Assembly (NCBI GenBank): GCA_017431035.1
Contig: JAFRLW010000006.1
Location: 1-34,186, forward strand
DNA: 34,186 nt
Reading direction: 5' to 3'
Origin: Clostridia bacterium
GTDB lineage: Bacteria; Bacillota; Clostridia; Oscillospirales; Acutalibacteraceae
A program made the position numbers and the translations under genes. Shown here one piece after another: positions 27,087 to 34,186 of this stretch. The notes under the pieces were generated by a model. That model had not been told where the DNA came from. It was given only the letters and a program-made list of their open reading frames with translations, and did not search any database. Position 1 is the stretch's first letter, and each line of letters opens with the position of its first letter.

Positions 27087-29561
27087 TTATACGCCTTTTT
27101 TAGCTTTGCGAATTTGTTCGGTGGGCGTGTAGTTTTTGGTAGAAACGTGTCCCTTTAAGGGGATAAGTTTCTCGTTTATTGCGTCAAGTATCCAGGATAC
27201 CTGCGGGAAGAACTCAGCATCATACTCGAAGGGAGGTGTGATCCAGTTTTCAGCGCCGACAATTGCCGGAGGTGCATCGAGGTAGTCGAAGCAGAGTTCG
27301 GAAATGTTGTGTGAGAAGTCATTAAGAACAGAGCCACGTGTTACCGCATCACTTGCAAGGAGGATCTTGCCGGTCTTCTTAACCGACTCAATAACCTTTT
27401 CATAGTTGAACGGGGTAACGCTTCTTGCGTCAATAACTTCAGCGGAAATACCGTATTTCTCTTCCAAAACTTTAACGGCATCCATTACACGATAAAGGGT
27501 TGCGCCTATAGTAAGGATAGTGATGTCTTTACCCTCTTTCTTGATATCAGGCTCGCCGAAGGGTATCTCATAGCTACCGGTCGGAACGCCTTCTTTATGG
27601 AAACGCTCGCCCATATCGTATATTCTCTGGCTCTCGAAGAATACAACCGGGTCAGTACCGTTAAGAGCGGTGGTCATAAGACCCTTTGCATCATAAGGAG
27701 TAGCCGGGAAGCAAACTTTAAGTCCGGGGATATGGTTACAAAGTGCGGTCCAGTCTTGTGAGTGCTGAGCGCCGTATTTAGAACCAACCGAAACACGAAG
27801 AACAACCGGCATTTTAAGGCCGCCTGCAGACATTGCCTGCCATTTAGCGAGCTGGTTGAATATTTCGTCACCGGCACATCCGATAAAGTCGGCATACATA
27901 AGTTCAACAAGCGCACGACCGCCTGCCATACCGTAACCAACGGCAGAGCCTACGATAGCGGACTCTGAAATCGGAGCGTTGAAGAGTCTGTGATAAGGAA
28001 TAGCCTCAGTAAGACCACGATATACGGAGAATGCACCGTTCCAATAACGAACGTCCTCGCCGTATGCTACGAGGGTAGGGTCCTCATAGAACTTATCAAG
28101 GATAGGCTCAAAGAGTGCATCACGGATAGAGAATACTTTAGCCTTTGAATACTCTTTGCCTTTTTCATCATAAGCATAACGAGCCTTGTTCTTTATCTGC
28201 TGAACACGGGGGTTCTCCTCTTTGGTGAGCCATACGTCAGGCTTATCATCGGAAAGTTTTTCAGCCTTTTCGTTAGAGAACATAAAGTTCTCGATAAAGT
28301 CGGGATGCTCATTATAATCGGTATAAGGAGAGATCTCGAGGTCGGAAGCGAGTTCAAACATAGCACGGTTGCGCTCTGCGGCAACTTTTTGTGCTTTTTC
28401 TATATCCTTCTTGGTTGCAGCGCCTGCTTTGATAAGGTCAGCAGGATAAGCAACGATAGGATCGTGTGCCTGCCACTCTTCAAGTTCCTCTTTTGTTCTG
28501 TAGGACATAACGTCAGAGGTGGAGTGACCTGAAAGTCTGTAGGTAACAACGTCGAGAAGTACCGGACCCTCGCCGCTCTCGGCAATAGGTTTAACACGGC
28601 GATAAGCGTCGATTAAAGCAAGCGGGTTCCAACCGTCAACACGTTCAGCGTGCATCTGGTTTTTAGCCATAGCGCCAAGACGGGCAAGTTCACCATAAGC
28701 CATGGTCTCGCCTTTTGTCTGACCGCCCATACCGTAACTGTTGTTGTTGAAGTTATAGATTATCGGCAAGCCGCCTTTGTAGCCGTCTTCCCAAAGTTCT
28801 CTATACTGGTCCATATTAGCAAAGTTCATTGACTCATAAACAGGACCACGAGCAGCCGCACCGTCACCGGCATTGGCTACGATAACACCTTTTTTCTTAT
28901 TGCACTTTTTGAAGAGTGCAACACCGGTACCAACAGGTGCCGAGCCGCCAACGATAGCGTTGTTCGGATATATACCGAAAGGCAGGAAGAAAGCGTGCAT
29001 TGAGCCGCCGAGACCACGTGAGAAACCGTTGTCTTTAGCAAAAAGTTCAGCCATAAGACCATAGAGGAAGAAGTCTCTTGCAAGGTCTTTAGTGTTTTTT
29101 GCGGTAGATTTTTCTTTGATAAGTTTGTATATTCTTCCGCCCTGAACGCTTTCCATAATCTCGGTAAGTTTCTTATCAGACATCTTACGGATGCAGGAAA
29201 GACCCTTTGCGATAACTTCATGGTGACTACGGTGAGTACCGAAGATAAAGTCGTTCTCGTCAAGCAAATAAGCCTGACCTACGGCGGTAGCCTCCTCACC
29301 TATTGCAAGGTGGGACGGACCGGGATAAGTAAAGTCTTTTCCGTTGTAGTTTGCTTCAAGTTTGATAGTTTGAAGCATGGTTTCAAACTCACGGATAGCG
29401 AGCATATCTTCATAGATACCTAAAAGGTCTTTTTTAGTGAAGTTGCCCTCTTCGAGTTCCTGTTTGATGGTTTTTTTGTACTGATTTACGGGAATGTCGG
29501 TAAACTTGATTTTGCCGGCTTTTCTCATTTCGTCATGATGTACAAATTGATTTTTTGGCAT
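27087..29561 (-). CDS. 2-oxoacid/acetoin dehydrogenase E1, fused alpha and beta subunits
   Basis: An 824-residue thiamine-diphosphate E1 with the alpha subunit (about residues 45-400) fused to the beta subunit (about 475-800). The alpha part has THRSHHE, the ThDP motif GDGAAARG ... NFNNNSYGMG near residues 230-275, and the phosphorylation-loop motif YRLSGHSTSD. The beta part has VAYGEDV and SESAIVGSAVGYGMAGGRALVE, and ends with the transketolase C-terminal domain. The linker of about 75 residues is charged. The order E2-E3-E1 is unusual. Substrate (pyruvate, branched-chain oxoacid or acetoin) is not clear. RBS AAAGGAG is strong. Fused E1s are known, but most anaerobes use ferredoxin oxidoreductases instead. 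Confidence 0.95.
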   Translation of the reverse strand: MPKNQFVHHDEMRKAGKIKFTDIPVNQYKKTIKQELEEGNFTKKDLLGIYEDMLAIREFETMLQTIKLEANYNGKDFTYPGPSHLAIGEEATAVGQAYLLDENDFIFGTHRSHHEVIAKGLSCIRKMSDKKLTEIMESVQGGRIYKLIKEKSTAKNTKDLARDFFLYGLMAELFAKDNGFSRGLGGSMHAFFLPFGIYPNNAIVGGSAPVGTGVALFKKCNKKKGVIVANAGDGAAARGPVYESMNFANMDQYRELWEDGYKGGLPIIYNFNNNSYGMGGQTKGETMAYGELARLGAMAKNQMHAERVDGWNPLALIDAYRRVKPIAESGEGPVLLDVVTYRLSGHSTSDVMSYRTKEELEEWQAHDPIVAYPADLIKAGAATKKDIEKAQKVAAERNRAMFELASDLEISPYTDYNEHPDFIENFMFSNEKAEKLSDDKPDVWLTKEENPRVQQIKNKARYAYDEKGKEYSKAKVFSIRDALFEPILDKFYEDPTLVAYGEDVRYWNGAFSVYRGLTEAIPYHRLFNAPISESAIVGSAVGYGMAGGRALVELMYADFIGCAGDEIFNQLAKWQAMSAGGLKMPVVLRVSVGSKYGAQHSQDWTALCNHIPGLKVCFPATPYDAKGLMTTALNGTDPVVFFESQRIYDMGERFHKEGVPTGSYEIPFGEPDIKKEGKDITILTIGATLYRVMDAVKVLEEKYGISAEVIDARSVTPFNYEKVIESVKKTGKILLASDAVTRGSVLNDFSHNISELCFDYLDAPPAIVGAENWITPPFEYDAEFFPQVSWILDAINEKLIPLKGHVSTKNYTPTEQIRKAKKGV

Positions 29562-29582
29562 AATTATCTCTCCTTTATAACC

Positions 29583-30953
29583 TTATATCATAAATAGTGC
29601 TTCACGGATTATCTCACAAACGCTGGGATGCGGGAAAACAAGTTCCTTGATATCTTCAATGCGAAGTTCCGTTTCTATCATAAGACCTGCGCCGTAGATA
29701 ATCTCGGAAGAATAATTTCCTATCATATGAACGCCTAAAAGACGGTTGTGAGCGGTATCAACTACGAGTTTGCATATTCCGTCTCCGCCCTCGTTCTCGG
29801 CAACGTAACGGCCGGAGAACATCATAGAGGTGGTAACGGTTTTAACCTCATAGCCTTTTGCTTTGGCTGCTTCTTCGGTAAGACCTACCGACGCAACCTC
29901 AGGGTTGGTATAGATAACCGACGGAATAGCGTTATAACGCATAACGTCCTTTTTGCCGGTTATGTTATTAACGGCAACTTCACTCTCACGGTAAGCGGTA
30001 TGAGCAAGCATAAGCACACCGTTAACGTCGCCGGTAGCATAAAGGCCGGAAATATTGGTTCTTCCCTGTTCGTCGGTCTTTATTGCCGCACGGTCCATCT
30101 CAACGTGAAGGTTTTCAAGACCAAAGCCCTTGGTAACGGGGCGACGGCCTATTGAAATAAGCACCTTGTCGGCAGGGGCTTTATTTAACTTGCCGTTTTC
30201 TTCATACTCAACGTAATCGGTGCCGACAGAGGTAACCTTGCAACCGAGTTTGAAAGTAACGCCTTTTTTCTCGTAATTCTTTTTGAGTATTTCGGAAATC
30301 TCACGGTCGGTATTTCCTGCGATATGGTCAAGCATTTCGATAACGGTAACTTTACTGCCTACCGAATTGAAATATGAAGCCATTTCAAGACCGATAACAC
30401 CGCCGCCGATAACAACTAATTTTTCGGGGATTTCCTCAAGGTCAAGTATCTCACGGTTGGTAAGACCGAAACCGCTTTCAACCGACTCTCTAAGTCCCGG
30501 TATCGGGGGAACTACAGCCTCAGAGCCGGTAGCGATTATAAGTTTTTTACCTATGTATTCTTTACCGTCAGCCTCAAGTTTGAAGCCCTCTTCGGTTTTG
30601 CCGATTATATTGCCGTGTGCCATAACTACGTCAACTTTATTCTTTTTTAGTTGCATACCTACGCCTGAAACAAGGGTTTTTACAACCTTGTTTTTACGGG
30701 CAACAACTTTTTTCTGGTCGATAGAAGCGCCGGTGGTTGTTACACCGTAAGCCTCTCCGCCGCCGTTGGCGTGTTCAAATATTTTAGCGCTGTTCAAAAA
30801 TGTTTTTGAGGGAACGCAACCTTCGTTAAGACAAACGCCGCCAAGCGCACGCTCTTCTATAACAAGGGTTTTAAGTCCGGCATGTCCGGCACGTTCACCT
30901 GCAAGATATCCGGCGGGGCCGCCGCCGAGTACGATTAAATCATAAGTTTCCAT
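29583..30953 (-). CDS. lpdA: Dihydrolipoamide dehydrogenase (E3)
   Basis: A flavoprotein that reoxidises dihydrolipoyl-E2 with NAD+. FAD-binding GGGPAGY near residue 11, redox disulfide GGVCLNEGCVPSK (Cys41 and Cys46), NAD-binding VVIGGGVIGLEMASY, and second FAD motif GLYATGDV. The C-terminal catalytic His-Pro is in FPHPSVCEII, where most E3s read HPTLSE. The 456 residues carry no N-terminal lipoyl domain. RBS AAGGAG. It is 13 bases after E2 and 21 before E1, clearly in the same operon. Confidence 0.97.
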   Translation of the reverse strand: METYDLIVLGGGPAGYLAGERAGHAGLKTLVIEERALGGVCLNEGCVPSKTFLNSAKIFEHANGGGEAYGVTTTGASIDQKKVVARKNKVVKTLVSGVGMQLKKNKVDVVMAHGNIIGKTEEGFKLEADGKEYIGKKLIIATGSEAVVPPIPGLRESVESGFGLTNREILDLEEIPEKLVVIGGGVIGLEMASYFNSVGSKVTVIEMLDHIAGNTDREISEILKKNYEKKGVTFKLGCKVTSVGTDYVEYEENGKLNKAPADKVLISIGRRPVTKGFGLENLHVEMDRAAIKTDEQGRTNISGLYATGDVNGVLMLAHTAYRESEVAVNNITGKKDVMRYNAIPSVIYTNPEVASVGLTEEAAKAKGYEVKTVTTSMMFSGRYVAENEGGDGICKLVVDTAHNRLLGVHMIGNYSSEIIYGAGLMIETELRIEDIKELVFPHPSVCEIIREALFMI

Positions 30954-30966
30954 ATATTTTTACTCC

Positions 30967-32289
30967 TTATTTCGCAAGAAGAAGATCTATGTTCTCAAGG
31001 TTTGTGCAAAGTTCTTTAAGGAACAATGAAGCCGGTGCGCCGTCAACCGCCCTGTGATCGTAAGTAAGGGAGAGTCCCATAGCGGGATAGGTGGTTATCT
31101 GACCGTCAACCGTACGAACACGCTCAACCGTAGCGCAAAGACCCAAAATACCGGTCTGAGGCGGGTTAATAACGGGGGTAAAGCTCTCAATGCCCATTGT
31201 GCCGAGGTTAGAAACGGTGAAGGAAGCGCCATGAAGAAGATCGGGAGAAACCTTACCTGCTTTAGTGTCGGCTATTATCTCTTTAGACTTTTTGGAGATT
31301 TCGAGCAAAGACATCTTGTCAGCGTTAAAGAGGGTCGGAACTAAAAGACCTCTGTCGGTATCACAAGCAATACCGATATGAACGCCGTTGAAAAATCTCA
31401 TTTTATCATCTAAAAGATGTGCGTTAAGCGATCTATGGTTTTTGAGTGTACGGGACACCGCATAAATGATGATATCCGAAATGGTAATACCGTTTACGCC
31501 GAGCGCCTCGCCCTTTGTTTTGAGAAGTTTTCTGTAGTTAATAAGCGCAGTAGCGTCAAACGAAGTGTTGTTTGTAAGCTGAGCCATAGTAGAAAGTGAA
31601 GTGGTCATTGAACGGGCAATAACCTTTCTTACGTTTGAAAGCGGCTCGTCAACATATTCAGGCTCGGCTACGCCGGACTCTGCTGTCGCACCGTTTGCAA
31701 GGTCGCCTACAGTTACTCTGCCGCCGATACCCGTACCGGTAGCGTTTGCGGCACCTGCCTCACCGAGAGCGGCTTTTGTAAATACCTTGCCCGATTTAGC
31801 GGCTGCCTCTATATCTTCGGAAACTATTCTGCCATAAGGACCGGTTCCTGCAACCAAAGCGGGATCCACGCCGAGTTTCGCAGCAAGGCTACGTGCACGG
31901 GGAGAAATCTTTATCATTTCGCCCTCGGCTCTTTTAACCTCAACTACGGGAGCCTCAACCTTTTCCTCTGCCTTTTCTTCTGCCTTGGCGGGCTCTTCGG
32001 GAGTTTCCTCTTCTTCCTCGTTTTTCGGAGCGAACTCACTATAATCTTCGCCCTCTTTGCCGATTACGGCAACATTTGTAAGACAGGGTACGTCATCGCC
32101 TTCACCGGCGAAGATTTTGATAAGTGTACCGTCTACCTTTGCTTCTTCTTCAACCGACGCTTTATCGGTCTCATAAGCAAAGAGTACATCGCCCTGCTTT
32201 ACGGCATCGCCTTCTTTTTTATACCATTTTGTGATAACACAGCTTTCAACCGTGATACCTACTTTAGGCATAAGAACACCAACAGCCAT
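30967..32289 (-). CDS. Dihydrolipoamide acyltransferase (E2)
   Basis: The core of the complex. One lipoyl domain (about residues 1-78, lipoylated Lys43 in ETDKASVE), an acidic/Ala-Pro linker, a peripheral-subunit-binding domain (KISPRARSLAAKLGVDPALVAGTG near 130-165), a flexible linker, and a catalytic domain with the active-site TYDHRAVDG near residue 410. Length 440. It starts 48 bases after deoR with AAAGGA about 10 bases upstream. Family members use acetyl, branched acyl or acetoin-derived groups; the substrate cannot be read from these motifs. It needs LplA, encoded downstream. Confidence 0.96.
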   Translation of the reverse strand: MAVGVLMPKVGITVESCVITKWYKKEGDAVKQGDVLFAYETDKASVEEEAKVDGTLIKIFAGEGDDVPCLTNVAVIGKEGEDYSEFAPKNEEEEETPEEPAKAEEKAEEKVEAPVVEVKRAEGEMIKISPRARSLAAKLGVDPALVAGTGPYGRIVSEDIEAAAKSGKVFTKAALGEAGAANATGTGIGGRVTVGDLANGATAESGVAEPEYVDEPLSNVRKVIARSMTTSLSTMAQLTNNTSFDATALINYRKLLKTKGEALGVNGITISDIIIYAVSRTLKNHRSLNAHLLDDKMRFFNGVHIGIACDTDRGLLVPTLFNADKMSLLEISKKSKEIIADTKAGKVSPDLLHGASFTVSNLGTMGIESFTPVINPPQTGILGLCATVERVRTVDGQITTYPAMGLSLTYDHRAVDGAPASLFLKELCTNLENIDLLLAK

Positions 32290-32322
32290 TTATATCAATC
32301 CTTTCAAAAAAATTGTTTATCT

Positions 32323-32338
32323 AAAGCCTTTCGGCTTT
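32323..32338 (-). other. Small GNRA-type hairpin between deoR and E2
   Basis: AAAGCC-GAAA-GGCTTT on the minus strand, just after the deoR stop, forms a 6-bp stem with a GAAA tetraloop. No T run follows, so it is more likely an mRNA stability or processing element than a terminator. Confidence 0.45.
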
Positions 32339-33111
32339 TATACGGATATAACCTCTACCCCGGCGTTTTTTGCCGCCTTCAAAAACTCTTCGTCAAACTT
32401 GGCGTCGGAAATTAAAACGTCTATCTCTTTAAGAAGAGCAAAGGTAAAAGGCAAACTGTGACTGAGTTTTGAAGAGTCCATCAAAACTATAACCTTATTC
32501 GCCTTTTTCACAACGGCACGTTTAACCTCATACTCGGTATAATTACCGCAGGAAAAACCGTCATACGCCGAGCCGCCTACCGGCGCCATAAACGCAACGT
32601 CTATGTTCACGTTTTTGACAAAGTTCAGTGCGTGGGCTCCCGAAACGGATAGATTGTTGCGGTTGATTATTCCGCCGATAAGGTTTACGGTGGGGTTGTA
32701 TTTTTTAAGTATCTCAATAGCGATATTAGGTCCGCTGGTCAAAATACTCAAATTGACGTCGGGAAGTATTTTTGCAAGTTCCATAACGGTGGTGCCGCTA
32801 TCAAGAAAAACGCTTCTCCCCGTTTCAATAAAAGAAAGTGCTTTAAGGGCAATTTTTCTTTTCGCCTCAAGATTTTGGGTCGCACGGCGACTGTAAATCT
32901 GTTCGGTAGCAGTAAAATCAACGCCCGAAAACCTCGCACCGCCACGTATCTTTATGGCGTAGCCGTCTTTTTCAAGACTGTCAAGGTCACGGCGAAGAGT
33001 CATAGAAGAGAGGTTTGGGAATTGCGCTTCTAAATCTTTCAAATATACAACACCGTTTTCACGGAGTATTTTCTTTATAATTTCACGACGCTCGTCTCCC
33101 ACTCTTCTCAC
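32338..33111 (-). CDS. DeoR-family transcriptional regulator
   Basis: N-terminal winged HTH (ERREIIKKILRENGVVYLKDLEAQF...SSMTLRRDLDSLEKDGYAIKIRGGA) followed by the DeoR C-terminal sugar-phosphate sensor domain (KRKIALKAL, VFLDSGTTVMELA, LTSGPNIAIEIL, NLIGG). The sensor's DSGTT and GG motifs are intact. Start is one of three GTGs (33120, 33111, 33102); 33111 follows AAAAGG with suitable spacing and is used here. It is the first gene of the E2-E3-E1 operon, so it most likely controls that operon, probably by repression relieved by a phosphorylated sugar. Repeats next to its promoter may be its operator. Confidence 0.92.
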   Translation of the reverse strand: MRRVGDERREIIKKILRENGVVYLKDLEAQFPNLSSMTLRRDLDSLEKDGYAIKIRGGARFSGVDFTATEQIYSRRATQNLEAKRKIALKALSFIETGRSVFLDSGTTVMELAKILPDVNLSILTSGPNIAIEILKKYNPTVNLIGGIINRNNLSVSGAHALNFVKNVNIDVAFMAPVGGSAYDGFSCGNYTEYEVKRAVVKKANKVIVLMDSSKLSHSLPFTFALLKEIDVLISDAKFDEEFLKAAKNAGVEVISV

Positions 33112-33144
33112 CCTTTCCACCTTTTATATTATTATTATAGTTTA

Positions 33145-33173
33145 ATAGTACACTACCCCGTGATTTTTGTCAA
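33145..33173 (-). promoter_or_regulatory. deoR-dehydrogenase operon promoter
   Basis: Perfect TTGACA (33168-33173) and TACTAT (33145-33150) with a 17-base spacer on the minus strand, about 35 bases upstream of the likely deoR start. Confidence 0.85.
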
Positions 33174-33177
33174 GAAA

Positions 33178-33240
33178 AAATTAACATTTTTTTGTTATTT
33201 TTCACATAAATTAACATTTTGTAACAAAAATTAACATTAT
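33178..33240. repeat. Three AAATTAACATT repeats upstream of the deoR promoter
   Basis: The same 11-mer starts at 33178, 33208 and 33228, so the copies are 30 and 20 bases apart, whole helical turns. They lie immediately upstream of the -35. Between them are further TTGTTA/GTAACA elements. DeoR-type operators often contain TGTT/AACA cores, so this is a candidate operator array. Confidence 0.5.
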
Positions 33241-33250
33241 AACAAAAAAA

Positions 33251-33279
33251 TGTCCGATGTCATATACTGACATCGGACA
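33251..33279 (-). terminator. Intrinsic terminator after trxA
   Basis: TGTCCGATGTCA-N5-TGACATCGGACA is a perfect 12-bp stem followed by seven Ts on the minus strand, 5 bases past the thioredoxin stop. Confidence 0.93.
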
Positions 33280-33283
33280 CGGA

Positions 33284-33592
33284 TTATTTGAACAAGGCTT
33301 CTATATCTTCTAAGGAACAATAGCCCACACGCTGAGCGAAAACCTCGCCGTCACGCAGAGCAAAAAGAGCCGGAATGCTTGAAACACTGAACGTATCGGC
33401 AAGTTCGGGTTGCTCATCAACGTTTACCTTGCCAACTTTAATATCGTCATGAGTATCTGCAAACTCCTCAACAACGGGAGAAAGCATACTGCACGGTCCG
33501 CACCATTCAGCCCAAAAATCCAAAAGCACCGGTGTGCCGGATTTTAATACCTCGTCTACAAAATTATCCTTTGTGATTACTACCTCGGTCAT
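33284..33592 (-). CDS. trxA: Thioredoxin
   Basis: A 102-residue thioredoxin with redox site WCGPC (Cys31 and Cys34) in DFWAEWCGPCSMLSPVVEEF, and the cis-Pro motif SSIPALF in place of the usual SIPT. It reduces protein disulfides in the cytosol. It begins 6 bases after the FTR-like gene, with the RBS inside that gene's end (AAGGAT). The pairing indicates that electrons may come from ferredoxin through the FTR-like protein, in addition to or instead of NADPH. Confidence 0.96.
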   Translation of the reverse strand: MTEVVITKDNFVDEVLKSGTPVLLDFWAEWCGPCSMLSPVVEEFADTHDDIKVGKVNVDEQPELADTFSVSSIPALFALRDGEVFAQRVGYCSLEDIEALFK

Positions 33593-33598
33593 AACAAC

Positions 33599-33799
33599 TT
33601 ATCCTTTCGTTTTATAATAAAGCATACAATGACAATAACCCTCAAAGTCGGGGTCGGCTATTTGTTCCCTGAACTCTTTGCACATACATTTGGTCTCAGG
33701 TATTCTCTCACGCCTGCAAGGGCAATATCCGCCGGTTTTTTTAAGACCCTCTTTAATAACGTTTACAACCTTTTCGTCACTATTAAGTGTTACTGCCAT
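33599..33799 (-). CDS. Compact ferredoxin:thioredoxin reductase-like catalytic subunit
   Basis: A 66-residue protein with six cysteines in three pairs: CPC (26-28), CMC (38-40) and CHC (56-58), followed by MLYYK. This matches the FTR beta chain (FeThRed_B), whose cysteines hold a [4Fe-4S] cluster and a redox disulfide that passes electrons from ferredoxin to thioredoxin. Spacing is CPC-X9-CMC-X15-CHC instead of the chloroplast CPC-X16-CPC-X8-CHC, and the chain is much shorter than the usual 110 or so residues. ATG at 33799 has RBS AAGGTG; the TTG at 33820 is rejected. No variable (alpha) subunit gene is nearby. Confidence 0.85.
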   Translation of the reverse strand: MAVTLNSDEKVVNVIKEGLKKTGGYCPCRRERIPETKCMCKEFREQIADPDFEGYCHCMLYYKTKG

Positions 33800-33829
33800 A
33801 TTTTTCACCTTATCTTTCAATAATTTATA

Positions 33830-33925
33830 CTAAGCGGCAGTGCCGGTATAAAGGGCTATTGCCAAAATACCGATAACCAGTGCCGCTACAAGTACTATAC
33901 TGCAAACACGAACAAATAACTTCAT
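33830..33925 (-). CDS. 31-residue membrane peptide
   Basis: A tiny frame from ATG at 33923-33925 to TAG, with RBS AGGTGAG just upstream. The peptide starts MKLFVRVCSIVLVAALVIGI and is almost wholly hydrophobic, a single transmembrane helix with a basic N-terminus. It is the first gene after the operon promoter and is followed 30 bases later by the FTR-like gene. Function unknown. It could also be a leader peptide, but it has no regulatory codon run. Confidence 0.6.
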   Translation of the reverse strand: MKLFVRVCSIVLVAALVIGILAIALYTGTAA

Positions 33926-33942
33926 TTTCTCACCTGAAATAT

Positions 33943-33948
33943 ATTATA
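33943..33948 (-). promoter_or_regulatory. Candidate -10 of the peptide-FTR-trxA operon
   Basis: Minus-strand TATAAT at 33943-33948, about 20 bases upstream of the 31-residue peptide start. A -35 is not obvious (TGAAAA at 33966-33971, 17 bases away). Confidence 0.5.
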
Positions 33949-33998
33949 TACGTATATTATCATATTTTTCACATTTTTGCAAGTCTTGATAAGTTTTG

Positions 33999-34027
33999 TT
34001 GCATTTTTGTGTGATAATCGTTATAAT
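33999..34027 (+). promoter_or_regulatory. Plus-strand promoter reading out of the window
   Basis: TTGCAT (33999-34004) and a perfect TATAAT (34022-34027) with a 17-base spacer. It faces right, opposite to the trxA operon, and would start a transcript at about 34034. Confidence 0.65.
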
Positions 34028-34033
34028 TGATGA

Positions 34034-34186
34034 AAGATGGCTTATCATCGGTAAGGACAAAATGGTTTTGGAGGGCAAAACTTCCGTTCCTTTTTGCCTC
34101 AAAGCCTTGATATACGCCGGTATATCGGCGTTTCTCGGCTTCAAGGAAGCAAAAGTTTTGTCTTCTACAAAACTGCTTCGCACCTG
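34034..34186 (+). ncRNA. Hairpin-rich transcript candidate at the window edge (partial)
   Basis: Downstream of the plus-strand promoter the sequence folds well. TTTTGC (34092-34097) pairs with GCAAAA (34149-34154), AAGCC (34102-34106) with GGCTT (34137-34141), and CGCCG with CGGCG inside (34115-34130). A second, strong hairpin is GAAGC-AAA-AGTTTTGT ... ACAAAACT-GCTTC (34146-34179), which shares bases with the first. Both strands show open frames here without good RBS, so coding is not favoured. It may be a small RNA or one copy of a dispersed repeat. The end lies outside the window. Confidence 0.35.

Noticed and set aside
33944-34183. Minus-strand frame of 79 residues at the right end
   Set aside because: No recognisable domain; its start has no clear RBS, and it lies across inverted repeats and a plus-strand promoter. 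The opposite strand is equally open, a sign of structured rather than coding sequence.

Overview
The window looks like a chromosomal segment of an endospore-forming or formerly endospore-forming Clostridia species (Bacillota), probably a gut-type anaerobe. The evidence is the yabO/yabP/yabQ/divIC/yabR sporulation-division cluster, a SpoVB/YabM-type flippase, the recJ-relA-dtd-MBL-hemZ gene order, strong AAGGAGG-type ribosome binding sites, and a multidomain surface protein built from bacterial Ig-like (Big_2) domains. The species cannot be named from the sequence. No rRNA, tRNA, CRISPR array, insertion sequence or prophage gene was seen.

Layout. (1) 1-4868, minus: a giant secreted protein with a signal peptide, four beta-helix-like glycine/asparagine-rich modules and seven Big_2 domains. 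It runs off the left edge and is interrupted by one missing base near 2702. (2) 4869-5256: a divergent control region holding a GC-rich hairpin cluster. (3) 5257-7117, plus: a two-component pair made of an XRE-HTH/receiver fusion protein and a LytS-like membrane histidine kinase. The kinase is also broken by one missing base, near 6268. These are the only clearly plus-strand genes. (4) 7422-9357, minus: groES-groEL, with a CtsR-like operator on its promoter and no visible CIRCE. (5) 9454-13683: HU, RqcP, YabP, YabQ, DivIC, S1 protein, RlmL-like methyltransferase and lipid kinase. (6) 13864-23464: a tightly overlapping eight-gene housekeeping run of recJ, relA, dtd, MBL hydrolase, hemZ, zinc-ribbon protein, MTA/SAH nucleosidase and flippase. 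(7) 23595-25293: cardiolipin synthase plus a 44-residue membrane peptide. (8) 25397-33111: DeoR regulator, E2, E3, a fused E1alpha-beta, a terminator, lipoate-protein ligase and transaldolase. (9) 33284-33925: a 31-residue membrane peptide, a compact ferredoxin:thioredoxin-reductase-like protein and thioredoxin. (10) 33990-34186: a plus-strand promoter driving a hairpin-rich sequence that leaves the window.

How genes work together. The E1/E2/E3 enzymes form a complete 2-oxoacid (or acetoin) dehydrogenase complex, and LplA would lipoylate E2. The Trx and FTR-like proteins form a redox pair that could be fed by ferredoxin. RelA, RecJ, Dtd, RqcP and GroESL are stress and quality-control functions. 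The most original part is the left end: a dedicated XRE-receiver/LytS-type signalling pair divergent from, and plausibly controlling, a very large repeat-built surface protein. Both arms carry a single-base frameshift, which is either an assembly error or decay of the locus.
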